Below, in pieces: positions 16,493 through 27,216 of a DNA stretch of 38,835 nt. The DNA lies in the NCBI GenBank assembly GCA_029259935.1, contig JAJDEH010000324.1:1-38835 (forward strand), written 5' to 3'. Under the pieces are notes generated by a model, which was not told the DNA's origin, ran no database searches, and was given only the letters and a program-made list of their open reading frames with translations. Both the position numbers and the translations under genes were made by a program. The stretch's first letter is position 1, and each line of letters begins with the position of its first letter. This stretch comes from Planctomycetota bacterium (GTDB lineage: Bacteria; Planctomycetota; Planctomycetia; Pirellulales; Pirellulaceae).

Positions 16493-18022
16493 TTAGTGCG
16501 CGAGTACCGAAGTGTGGATTCGGCTGGAGGGGGCCGCGTCACTGGGGTTGGCCACACTGGCCGAGATCGTGACGAATTCGTCCGTGTTGCGGTTGGTGAT
16601 CGCGATTCCTTTGTCGACGGTCGATTCTTCCTCGGGTGCCGTCAAAGCATTGGTCATGAACTTGCAGGCGTCGTTGCGCGAACAAACTTGTTTCGCATTT
16701 TCTTCTTCCGCGACGTTCGCGGCGTCCAGGGCATAGCTCTTGAGCAACTTTGGCCACAACTTCTTGAACAGCGGTGTCGACTCGAAGACATCGATCATTT
16801 CGACCTTACCATTGGTGGCCACGATAACGCCGACAATGTTTTCGGTTTTCGCGATTGGCGTTTCTAAATTCTCAATGTAAGGCTCCAATCGTTTAACCGC
16901 CTCTTCGGTCACATAGTTGCCGGAAAATGTTCCCGAATCCGATTGCACGCCGGCCTTGCCGTTGGCGACCGCGACGTTTTCCCACACCTTGCTTTGATCC
17001 TTCGAGACCTTCGCGGCATACAAAACGGACTTGGGCGCTTGGCCAATGCTGGCGACGAATTTGCCTTTGTTCGCTTCCGCGGCCGCAGCGTCCACATCGA
17101 CTCCGTCAGTCGACATGGCGACGGAAATCGAGCCGGCATTCGCCGTGCTGGCCAGCGCCTCTTGCAGCGCGCCGGCGGTTTGCGATTCCTGTCGCAGGCC
17201 CCAACGGCCATGCTCGACACAAAACACGTCGACCGGAACAGGCTTTCCGTCGGGTTGGATGACCAATTCCTGTCCGATGGTGCGATCCTGGCTGCCGCCG
17301 ACAATGATTTCTCCAGGCATCAGATAGAGTGGTTTCTCCGATCGATTGACGACCATCAACGTATTCACGCTGTTTCCCCCGCCCTGCTGTGGAAAGGGCA
17401 GATCCAGATCGCCGGTCGGCCAACCTTGTTGGCCGGCATTGTCCACCTGCAAGGTTTGATTGGCTGGAACTTGGGATGCGTCTTCCTGTTGTCCGTTCGG
17501 ATTGGGTGCCGCATTGGTGATGGGCGACTGTTGCTCGTCGGATGCTGTTGGCGCGTCTGGCTCTTCCTCCGCATCGCCTGATGCCGCTGGCTGGTCCTCA
17601 TCAGAATCGACGTCGTTCTGGTCCTGAGTCGGATCGACTGGCTGGGCGTCATTCCGGGCTGCTTCACCATTGGGATTCAATTCATCATCGGAAACCGTTT
17701 GGACGTTGAGGTCCGTCGCGTCGTTCGGACCTTCACCGGAACCTGTCTCCAGAATCTCGACGGTTCCATTCTTCAGCCCTTCATCCAACGTGATGTAATG
17801 ATCATCCAGCTTGGGAGTCTTCGACGAAACGGGGAAGATCGTCAGATTGCCGTGCTGTACGGGCTGTCCGATCAAGAAGTCGTCGAGAACCGCGACGGAA
17901 TTGCCCGCCGGCTTGCCTTCCCTAGAGGAACTGGCGCGGTCGGCCCGGTTGCAGCCCGAAACCAGCAGGCAAGAAAAAATCGCCAGACAACTAATGGGCC
18001 GCACGATCAAAGAATTACACAT
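16493..18022 (-). CDS. ARPP-1-like lipoprotein with acidic linker
   Basis: 509 residues from the ATG at 18022, which has GAGGAG 7 bases upstream (18030-18035) and outranks the in-frame start at 18061. The N-terminus is a lipoprotein signal with lipobox L-V-S-G-C, Cys24, so it is membrane-tethered. The domain resembles ARPP-1, a family of unknown function: an N-terminal piece (NLTIFPV, HYITLDEGLKNGTVEI), then MVVNRSEKPLYLMPGEIIVG, GSQDRTIGQELVI and VFCVEHGRWG. The two halves are separated by an insert of about 120 residues (about 94-217) made almost only of Asp, Glu, Gln, Asn, Pro, Ala and Ser. The C-terminal third is alpha/beta with no catalytic motif I recognise. It is divergent from the DUF1549 gene. 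Confidence 0.78.
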   Translation of the reverse strand: MCNSLIVRPISCLAIFSCLLVSGCNRADRASSSREGKPAGNSVAVLDDFLIGQPVQHGNLTIFPVSSKTPKLDDHYITLDEGLKNGTVEILETGSGEGPNDATDLNVQTVSDDELNPNGEAARNDAQPVDPTQDQNDVDSDEDQPAASGDAEEEPDAPTASDEQQSPITNAAPNPNGQQEDASQVPANQTLQVDNAGQQGWPTGDLDLPFPQQGGGNSVNTLMVVNRSEKPLYLMPGEIIVGGSQDRTIGQELVIQPDGKPVPVDVFCVEHGRWGLRQESQTAGALQEALASTANAGSISVAMSTDGVDVDAAAAEANKGKFVASIGQAPKSVLYAAKVSKDQSKVWENVAVANGKAGVQSDSGTFSGNYVTEEAVKRLEPYIENLETPIAKTENIVGVIVATNGKVEMIDVFESTPLFKKLWPKLLKSYALDAANVAEEENAKQVCSRNDACKFMTNALTAPEEESTVDKGIAITNRNTDEFVTISASVANPSDAAPSSRIHTSVLAH

Positions 18023-18029
18023 CGCCAAT

Positions 18030-18035
18030 CTCCTC
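18030..18035 (-). promoter_or_regulatory. Ribosome binding site fixing the lipoprotein start
   Basis: GAGGAG, 7 bases before the ATG at 18022. It places the start so that the lipobox Cys falls at residue 24. Confidence 0.75.
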
Positions 18036-18321
18036 TTCAGTTCGGGCAACAGTTTCGACACGCGAACAGAGTTAATAACGAGTTCTCCGTCTCTCTGGCT
18101 TCATTAAATCGCATTTCGGTGGAATTGCCGATGCAATTTTCGGGGGCCGTTACATTTTCGTTACTGGCGATTTCGAAGTGGACCTTCTAATCCCTTCTGA
18201 TGGGGATTCTGTACCTTGGAAAGGGTCGCTGATATACTGGTATTCGAGCCAGATTTGACGCCTACCCTCCTTTTTTCGCGGCTCTCGACCCTCTTTCCTG
18301 CCAACATGCTGGGAGTTTCTC

Positions 18322-21492
<3,171 letters not shown>

Positions 21493-21509
21493 CCAGTGAA
21501 GGCGAACCA

Positions 21510-22973
21510 ATGACCAAAAAGACAAGTCAAAACCAACCGGCCGCCATTCTTAATCGCCGGCAACTGTTGAGCCGAGCCGGAAGCGGTGCCGGCTTGCTGG
21601 GGTTGGCGACGCTCATGAACGACAATGGCCTGCTGTCGGCCGCGACCAGTTCACCCGAGGACCCGTTGGCACCCAAGCCGTCTCATTTTCCGGGCAAGGC
21701 AAAGAGCGTGATCTGGCTGTTCATTAACGGCGGGCCAAGCCATGTCGATACATGGGACTACAAGCCCGAACTTGAAAAACGCGACGGCAAGGAATTGGAA
21801 GGCTTCGACAAGTTCACCGGTTTTTTCTCCAATCAAGTTGGCGGCTTGATGAAGTCGCCCTTCAAGTTCAGGCAGCACGGCGAGTCGGGCAAGTGGGTCT
21901 CGGAGATCTTTCCGGAACTGTCAAAACACGTCGACAAGATGGCATTCGTTCACTCCGGATTCACGAAATCGAATAATCACAGTCCGGCCTTGTTCAAGAT
22001 GAACACGGGCTTCACCCAAATGGGATATCCCAGTGTCGGTGCTTGGACGACGTACGGACTAGGCAGCGAGAGCCGCGATCTGCCCGCGTTCGTGGTGATG
22101 TCCGATCCGAAGGGACGGGGTCTGCCCAAGGGCTATTCGCAAAACTGGAGTGCCGGTTTTCTGCCTAGCGTTTATCAAGGGAGTTGGCTGAAGCCGCAGG
22201 GCGAACCGATTGACAATCTAAAGCCGCCCAAGGAGTTGAATGACACGCGCCAGCGCGCTCAACTCGATTTGCTGCGTCGCTTGAATGAGCAGCACTACCA
22301 GCAGCACAAAGCCGAACTGGAACTGGCGGCCAGAATTGAGAGTTTCGAATTGGCTTACCGGATGCAATCCTCCGCACCGGAAGCGCTCAACGTGAAGAGC
22401 GAACCGGAACACATTCGTAAGCTGTACGGGCTGGACGACGATCGCTGCAGCCATTTTTCGAACCAGTGTTTGATCGCCCGGCGGATGGTGGAACGCGGTG
22501 TCCGCTTCGTGCAGATCTACTCCGGCGGCATGGAAAACCAACGCAGTTGGGACGGCCACAACGACATCAACGGCAACCACCGTCAGTTTGCCGGTGAAAC
22601 CGACAAGCCGATCGCCGCATTATTGGGAGACCTGCACCAACGCGGGCTGCTCGATTCGACGCTCGTCGTGTGGGGCGGCGAATTCGGCCGCTTGCCGCTT
22701 GCCCAGAAATCGGCCAAGCCGGGGCGCGATCACAATCCGCATGCGTTTACGTTTTGGTTCGCCGGCGGCGGAGTGAAGGCTGGCACCAGTTACGGTGAGA
22801 CGGACGAAGTGGGCCACAAGGCGGCAGTCAACCGGGTCGACGTTCACGACCTGCACGCCACCATCTTGCACATGCTGGGTATGAACCACAAACGGCTCAC
22901 CTTCCGACACAACGGCCGCGACTTTCGGCTGACGGACGTGGAAGGCCGAGTGATTCACGACATCATCGCGTGA
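21510..22973 (+). CDS. DUF1501 protein, Tat-exported
   Basis: 487 residues from the ATG at 21510 (GAAGG just upstream). An ATG at 21489 overlaps the stop of the preceding gene as ATGA and would add 7 residues, so the two genes are probably translationally coupled. The N-terminus contains NRRQLLSRAGSGAG, a twin-arginine signal. The body has the DUF1501 landmarks INGGPSHVDTWDYKP, a conserved HSGFTKSNNHSPA, VRFVQIYSGG and a VVWGGEFGRLP segment close to the sulfatase/alkaline phosphatase fold. The family is distantly related to sulfatases, but no catalytic Cys or Ser motif of that type is evident. It is expected to work with the upstream DUF1549/DUF1553 product outside the cytoplasm. The gene ends with a short duplicated stop region. 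Confidence 0.93.
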   Translation: MTKKTSQNQPAAILNRRQLLSRAGSGAGLLGLATLMNDNGLLSAATSSPEDPLAPKPSHFPGKAKSVIWLFINGGPSHVDTWDYKPELEKRDGKELEGFDKFTGFFSNQVGGLMKSPFKFRQHGESGKWVSEIFPELSKHVDKMAFVHSGFTKSNNHSPALFKMNTGFTQMGYPSVGAWTTYGLGSESRDLPAFVVMSDPKGRGLPKGYSQNWSAGFLPSVYQGSWLKPQGEPIDNLKPPKELNDTRQRAQLDLLRRLNEQHYQQHKAELELAARIESFELAYRMQSSAPEALNVKSEPEHIRKLYGLDDDRCSHFSNQCLIARRMVERGVRFVQIYSGGMENQRSWDGHNDINGNHRQFAGETDKPIAALLGDLHQRGLLDSTLVVWGGEFGRLPLAQKSAKPGRDHNPHAFTFWFAGGGVKAGTSYGETDEVGHKAAVNRVDVHDLHATILHMLGMNHKRLTFRHNGRDFRLTDVEGRVIHDIIA

Positions 22974-23007
22974 GGGCATCCTTGCGTGACGACATCATCG
23001 CCTGAGG
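22958..23007 (+). repeat. Duplicated stop-codon region
   Basis: CGACATCATCGCGTGAGG at 22958-22975 recurs as CGACATCATCGCCTGAGG at 22990-23007, with one change. The first copy contains the stop of the DUF1501 gene. It looks like a local 32-bp tandem duplication. Confidence 0.7.
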
Positions 23008-23031
23008 ACGACGGCCTGGCAGCGAAACCGC

Positions 23032-24525
23032 CTATGCGTTGGCGTGGGCTTGATCGATCAATTGCTTCAGACTTGCCCGGAACTCCTTGAATCGGAGCGG
23101 CATGGAAGCAAGGACGCGGCAGTCGGAAAGTTTGGCTTGTTTCAAAACTTGGTTTCGCTGACGCTTATCGACTAGCAGCACGGCGGGAATTTCGCTTGTC
23201 ATGTCGGACGTGGCAAAATGATTGAACGCATTCAAGGCTTTGACTCCCAACTCGCCGGTTCCAAAAATGACGCAATCGGCCGCCGGCTCGAAATCAAAAC
23301 GAGCCAATGCGCGTTGTGGGTCGCTAATCACGAGAACCTTGTATCCTAGGTCCTTTAGGCGCTTGCGCATGACATCTTGGAGAGCGGCGGCCGACTCGAC
23401 CAACATGATCGTCCGCGAGTCGCCTTCCAAACGGACGGGCGGTTCAACTTTTTCCGTTGCCGATGTGTTTGCTTTCGACCTAGCGTTGGCCACCTGTTGG
23501 TTGCTGTTCAATAGTCCCTTGATCTCGCCCAATTCAGCCAGCAGTTCGCTGGGAGTTTGAAAACGATCATTGGCTTTTACATCCAAGGATTTATTGACGC
23601 ACATGACGAGTCGCGCCGGCAAGGTTGGCTCGACCTCGGCAATCGGCTTGATCTGGCTGTAGCGAGCCGGATTGAGCCGGCTGATGCGGTCCTTGGTTTC
23701 GTACAACGCCGGATTCCCGCACAGCAGGTGATACAACATCGCACCAACGAAAAACAAGTCGCTTCGTTTGTCTTCCTTTCCACCGCCCGATGCGCGCTCC
23801 AATCCGGCATAGTCGATACTGCGGGGGTTCACGATGTCGCCGACGTTTTCTTCCGTGACCCGTTGTTCGGTTGCCGCCAGTCCGAAGTCAACGATACTGG
23901 CCCGGCCGCGACTTGATACCAAAACATTCGACAACTTCATATCGCGGTGATATACGCCCTTCTTGGCGGCGAAGTCCAATCCTCCTACCACGTCGGAAAT
24001 AACACTCAGGGCGTCCTTGGGCAGCAGCTTGACGCACCGCCGCACCCAATCCCGAAGATTCTGGCCCTCGATAAAATCCATCACCATGTAATGCCGGCCG
24101 CGTTCCGACCGCACGTCATGAATGGCCACGATATTGGGATGCCGCAACTCCATCACCGTCTTGGCTTCCATCAAGAACTGATCCGTACGGCTCATGTCGT
24201 CGCTGTACCGTTGACGCAGCACCTTCAGCGCGACGACCTTATCAGAATCCAGCTTGACGGCCCGATAGACGCGGGCGAAGGTGCCGGAACCGACGAGATA
24301 CAGGATCTTGTATTTCCCGTAGATATAACCGTCCCGCTTGCCCTCCATAATCCGTTCGATCTGCCAGTTCGTCATCAACTCCTTGCGGAGAACCAAACTG
24401 ATGATTTCCTTAGTGGGCACTTCACGACTGCCAAGTTCGCTCCAGATCGATTCGATCTGGCGAGCATCGATCAGACCTAGGTCGAATGACCTTTGCACGA
24501 ACTCTTCGGCGGTGAAATCAGGCAT
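23032..24525 (-). CDS. Ser/Thr kinase fused to degenerate receiver domain
   Basis: 497 residues, no membrane helix, so cytosolic. A helical N-terminal segment (1-65) is followed by a complete kinase domain: glycine loop G-S-G-T-F-A-R-V (79-86), Lys101 (VALKVL), Glu120, catalytic loop H-R-D (193-195) with KLSN after it, and D-F-G (213-215). All key residues for catalysis are present. A linker (about 340-368) leads to a C-terminal alpha/beta domain (about 370-490) that reads like a CheY receiver: TIMLVESAAALQDVM at the start and LGYKVLVISDP. But the phosphorylated Asp position is Gly422 (ADCVIFGTG) and the conserved Lys before Pro is Met475 (ASMPLRF). The receiver is therefore probably not phosphorylated and may bind a partner or regulate the kinase. 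It converges on the DUF1501 gene. Confidence 0.92.
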   Translation of the reverse strand: MPDFTAEEFVQRSFDLGLIDARQIESIWSELGSREVPTKEIISLVLRKELMTNWQIERIMEGKRDGYIYGKYKILYLVGSGTFARVYRAVKLDSDKVVALKVLRQRYSDDMSRTDQFLMEAKTVMELRHPNIVAIHDVRSERGRHYMVMDFIEGQNLRDWVRRCVKLLPKDALSVISDVVGGLDFAAKKGVYHRDMKLSNVLVSSRGRASIVDFGLAATEQRVTEENVGDIVNPRSIDYAGLERASGGGKEDKRSDLFFVGAMLYHLLCGNPALYETKDRISRLNPARYSQIKPIAEVEPTLPARLVMCVNKSLDVKANDRFQTPSELLAELGEIKGLLNSNQQVANARSKANTSATEKVEPPVRLEGDSRTIMLVESAAALQDVMRKRLKDLGYKVLVISDPQRALARFDFEPAADCVIFGTGELGVKALNAFNHFATSDMTSEIPAVLLVDKRQRNQVLKQAKLSDCRVLASMPLRFKEFRASLKQLIDQAHANA

Positions 24526-24623
24526 GGATATCGGGACGTTGGCTGCCGGACCGTTTGATGGGAGTACATCGTAACGGAAGAAAGAACTCCTCCAATTCTT
24601 AACATTACATCCTATTCAAGTTT

Positions 24624-24660
24624 GCCACGTGCAGCAACGTCCTTCGGACGGTTCCGTGGC
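24624..24660 (-). other. Nested hairpin in kinase leader
   Basis: GCCACG at 24624-24629 pairs with CGTGGC at 24655-24660, enclosing CGTCC-TTC-GGACG at 24638-24650. It lies between the small helical protein gene and the kinase start. It might be a terminator without a T-run, a leader structure or a scattered repeat. Confidence 0.35.
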
Positions 24661-24706
24661 CGGCACGAACACCCCAAAAAGCAGGGCATTCGGCGTCGTT
24701 TTGCCG

Positions 24707-24988
24707 TTATTCGTTATCCCGCGACTCGCGATACTCGTCTCGTTCGCGGCGGGTCGCTTCCAAATCGAAAACTAGGTATTTCATGTCCAATCGCAACTGG
24801 CTCAAGGCGTCCTGGACAAGTGACAAGATTCGGCGGCGTCTTTTGGTGCTGGCGACAACTTGTTGCAATAAGGGCTCGATTTGCTCACGATGCTGGGCGG
24901 GAAGATGACTAACCGCGTCCGTCAGTTGCACCAATTCGCGGGGCAGTTCTTCGTTCTTCGAGGATTCAAGTCGTGGTGTGGGATTCAT
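24707..24988 (-). CDS. Small charged helical protein, conserved-looking
   Basis: 93 residues from the ATG at 24988; the open frame extends to 25069, but GAGAG 9 bases before 24988 and the following sequence favour the shorter form. It has no signal peptide and no membrane helix. The sequence is almost wholly helical: ELVQLTDAVSHLPAQHREQI, then STKRRRRILSLVQDALSQLR and a charged end (EATRRERDEYR). It could form a coiled coil. From memory similar small proteins occur in Pirellulaceae without known function. It is codirectional with the kinase, 181 bp upstream of it, so the two could be cotranscribed, though a hairpin lies between. Confidence 0.65.
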   Translation of the reverse strand: MNPTPRLESSKNEELPRELVQLTDAVSHLPAQHREQIEPLLQQVVASTKRRRRILSLVQDALSQLRLDMKYLVFDLEATRRERDEYRESRDNE

Positions 24989-25329
24989 TGGGTTCACTCT
25001 CTTGAGGTGGTTGGCGACAACCTTGGAAAATGCACCCGCCGTGCCGGACTTTTCACCAGCGGCAGGCAATCGTCCCTAAGTCACGTACGTGCAATGACTT
25101 ACGCCAAGACAGTCAGCGATGCGAAATCGACCCGTGTTGAGTTCTCGCCTCACGAATGACCTGGCCGCTGGACGTAAACCCTGCTACAAGGCGAGTTTAG
25201 ATGCACGTCCATTCTTCGCGAAGGACGTGGCCTTTGGGAAACGTCGGCATTCGCTCGAGTTTCCCATGGTGGCGGAGGCCCGATTCGGCCCGTCCGCCTA
25301 CTTCCTCCACCCGACGATGAAGTCCAGTC
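24989..25329. other. Divergent intergenic region
   Basis: About 340 bp between the divergent small helical protein and exported protein genes. It must hold promoters in both directions, but no clear -35/-10 pair stands out. Open frames here are Arg-rich or lack ribosome binding sites. No repeat was noticed. Confidence 0.45.
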
Positions 25330-27168
25330 ATGGATTTGGTTAGAACAATTTTTTGCTCTGATTTCCGCAAGCGGTGTTGCTTGGGTGTTGCGTTTGCCGT
25401 CATTTTTCTGGTGGCGTCGGGAACATCTTCCCCGTGCTGGGCCGCGGCGCGCGATTCATTCGAAAGTCCCGAACCGACTTGGCAATTGCATGAGCGTGAC
25501 TGCGAAGTCACGGTTCTCCAACACCACAGGACCACCGCCGAGGCGCGCAGCGGACAATCGAGTGAACATCTGCGGCTAGTTTGTGGTCGCGGCACCAAGC
25601 TGTACACCGTCCTTCCGATGCAGCCGACGCTGGTCATTAAGGAGTTGAAGCCAACCCTGTGGATCAAGTCAACTCGGCCGGGAATTCGTCTGATGGTTCG
25701 CGTCGTATTTCCTCGCACACCCGATCCGCGCGGCGAAGGCCGACTGACCGCGCTGGTTGAAGGGACCGTCTACCAAAACGTTGGGCGATGGCAACAACTC
25801 GAAGTAGCTGACATCTTGGCGCAGCTCAAGCGGAAAAAGGGTTGGGAGTTGTACAATCGATTCGGAAGCGGCGTGGACTTTCGTGAATCCTATGTCGATA
25901 TGTTGGTGCTGAATGTCTATGGTGGCAAAGGCGCGACGGATGTGTGGATCGACGACTTAGCCATCAACCAACAGGTTACGGTCGAAAACATCGGCTGGCA
26001 GTCCGAGGTCCCGGTTCACGACAGCCGGCCCTCTTCGGTGGCTCGCACGTCGGATCCGCATCGGCTGCAAAGTCCGGTCGAAGTACGCGCGGATCGTTCA
26101 CTGTTGCAAGTTGACCAGCAGCGAGTTTTCGTGACCGCGATACAGCACCACGGAGAACCACTGGCTTGGCTGCGCGGGCTGGGTGTGAATACCGTGCTGC
26201 TCAATTCGCCGCCTTCGGACGAACTACTTGCCGAGGCGCAAGAGCAACAGCTTTGGCTCATCGCGCCTCCGCCGCACGATTGGGAGCATCTTCACGGATC
26301 GTCCCGCTATCGGCAAGTGATTGCTTGGAACCTTGGCGAGCGATTGTCGCTTGCCGAGATCAACGCGGCGCGTGAGCTGGCCCAGTCGCTACGACAGGTG
26401 GGCGGTGCCGGCCAGTTACCGCTGATCTGCAGTGCCCGCGAGCCCGAGGAAGGTTCGACGGCGTTTGCGAACATATCCGTTTTAGATCTCCCGTCAACGA
26501 TGTCGGGACGACAAGACATGAAGCGCGATTCCGTGGGGTTAGGACGGCGACGCGGCGCTAACAGGCCCTCCGTTCTGTTGGCTAGTGTCTCGGTCGAATC
26601 GAGCCGACCCGAGTACGAAGAAGAGTGGACGTACGAGGGTCGCCTTCGTCTTCGTGCCTACCAGGCGCTCGCCTCGGGTGCTCGCGGCATTCTCTTTCGC
26701 TCCGATTCACGGCTCGACGCGGAAGGGCCGCGGGCCGAGCAATCAAAAGTGTTGCAGCGAGTTCTCGCGGATATCAAAGCCTTCGAGCCCTGGGGGGCGG
26801 GCGGCACGCTGGTCGATGTGCTGGAAACTTCCGATCCGCAAGTCAAAATCGCCGTGTTGCAGACGGATAGATCACGACTGCTGGTGGCGCTGCGCAGCGG
26901 TCGTAGTTCACGGCACACGAACGCGGACCGACTTGTTCGCGGGGTTTCCTTTGAAGACCTTGGTGCCACGAACACGATGATGGCCTATCGATTCTCGCGC
27001 ACGGGATTACGGCATCTGGAGCACCAGCGGAAAGGCGGATCGATGCGCGTCTCGCTGGGCCACGTGGAGCCGATCGCGATATGCGTGATGACACAAGACC
27101 CGCTGGTCATTCGGCATTTCAATCAGCATCGTCTTGCACGGCTGCGCCCGGCATCCACGGGTCGCTAG
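25330..27168 (+). CDS. Exported protein of unknown function, sugar-binding/TIM-barrel look
   Basis: 612 residues. A signal peptide (about 15-39: CCLGVAFAVIFLVASGTSS) leads to DSFESPEPTWQL, and the first ~200 residues resemble a beta-sandwich carbohydrate-binding-type fold (VWIDDLAI at the end, as in many such modules). From about 260, alternating beta and alpha segments (FVTAIQHHGEPLAWLRGLGV, WLIAPPPHDWEHL, VIAWNLGERLSLAEIN, LRAYQALASGARGILFRSDS) suggest a TIM barrel as in glycoside hydrolases. I cannot place catalytic acids or a named family. The C-terminal ~100 residues look like a small beta domain. It is probably a periplasmic or surface glycan protein; that is inference from fold feel. 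It converges on recQ. Confidence 0.75.
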   Translation: MDLVRTIFCSDFRKRCCLGVAFAVIFLVASGTSSPCWAAARDSFESPEPTWQLHERDCEVTVLQHHRTTAEARSGQSSEHLRLVCGRGTKLYTVLPMQPTLVIKELKPTLWIKSTRPGIRLMVRVVFPRTPDPRGEGRLTALVEGTVYQNVGRWQQLEVADILAQLKRKKGWELYNRFGSGVDFRESYVDMLVLNVYGGKGATDVWIDDLAINQQVTVENIGWQSEVPVHDSRPSSVARTSDPHRLQSPVEVRADRSLLQVDQQRVFVTAIQHHGEPLAWLRGLGVNTVLLNSPPSDELLAEAQEQQLWLIAPPPHDWEHLHGSSRYRQVIAWNLGERLSLAEINAARELAQSLRQVGGAGQLPLICSAREPEEGSTAFANISVLDLPSTMSGRQDMKRDSVGLGRRRGANRPSVLLASVSVESSRPEYEEEWTYEGRLRLRAYQALASGARGILFRSDSRLDAEGPRAEQSKVLQRVLADIKAFEPWGAGGTLVDVLETSDPQVKIAVLQTDRSRLLVALRSGRSSRHTNADRLVRGVSFEDLGATNTMMAYRFSRTGLRHLEHQRKGGSMRVSLGHVEPIAICVMTQDPLVIRHFNQHRLARLRPASTGR

Positions 27169-27216
27169 CGACAGCAGCCGACCCGCTTGGGCGCATCTGG
27201 CCTGCGAAATCCTTGA

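Noticed and set aside
18023..18321. Sigma-70-type promoters in the divergent region
   Set aside because: Partial matches such as TTGGAA and TATACT occur, but their spacing is only 11 bases, too short for a promoter.
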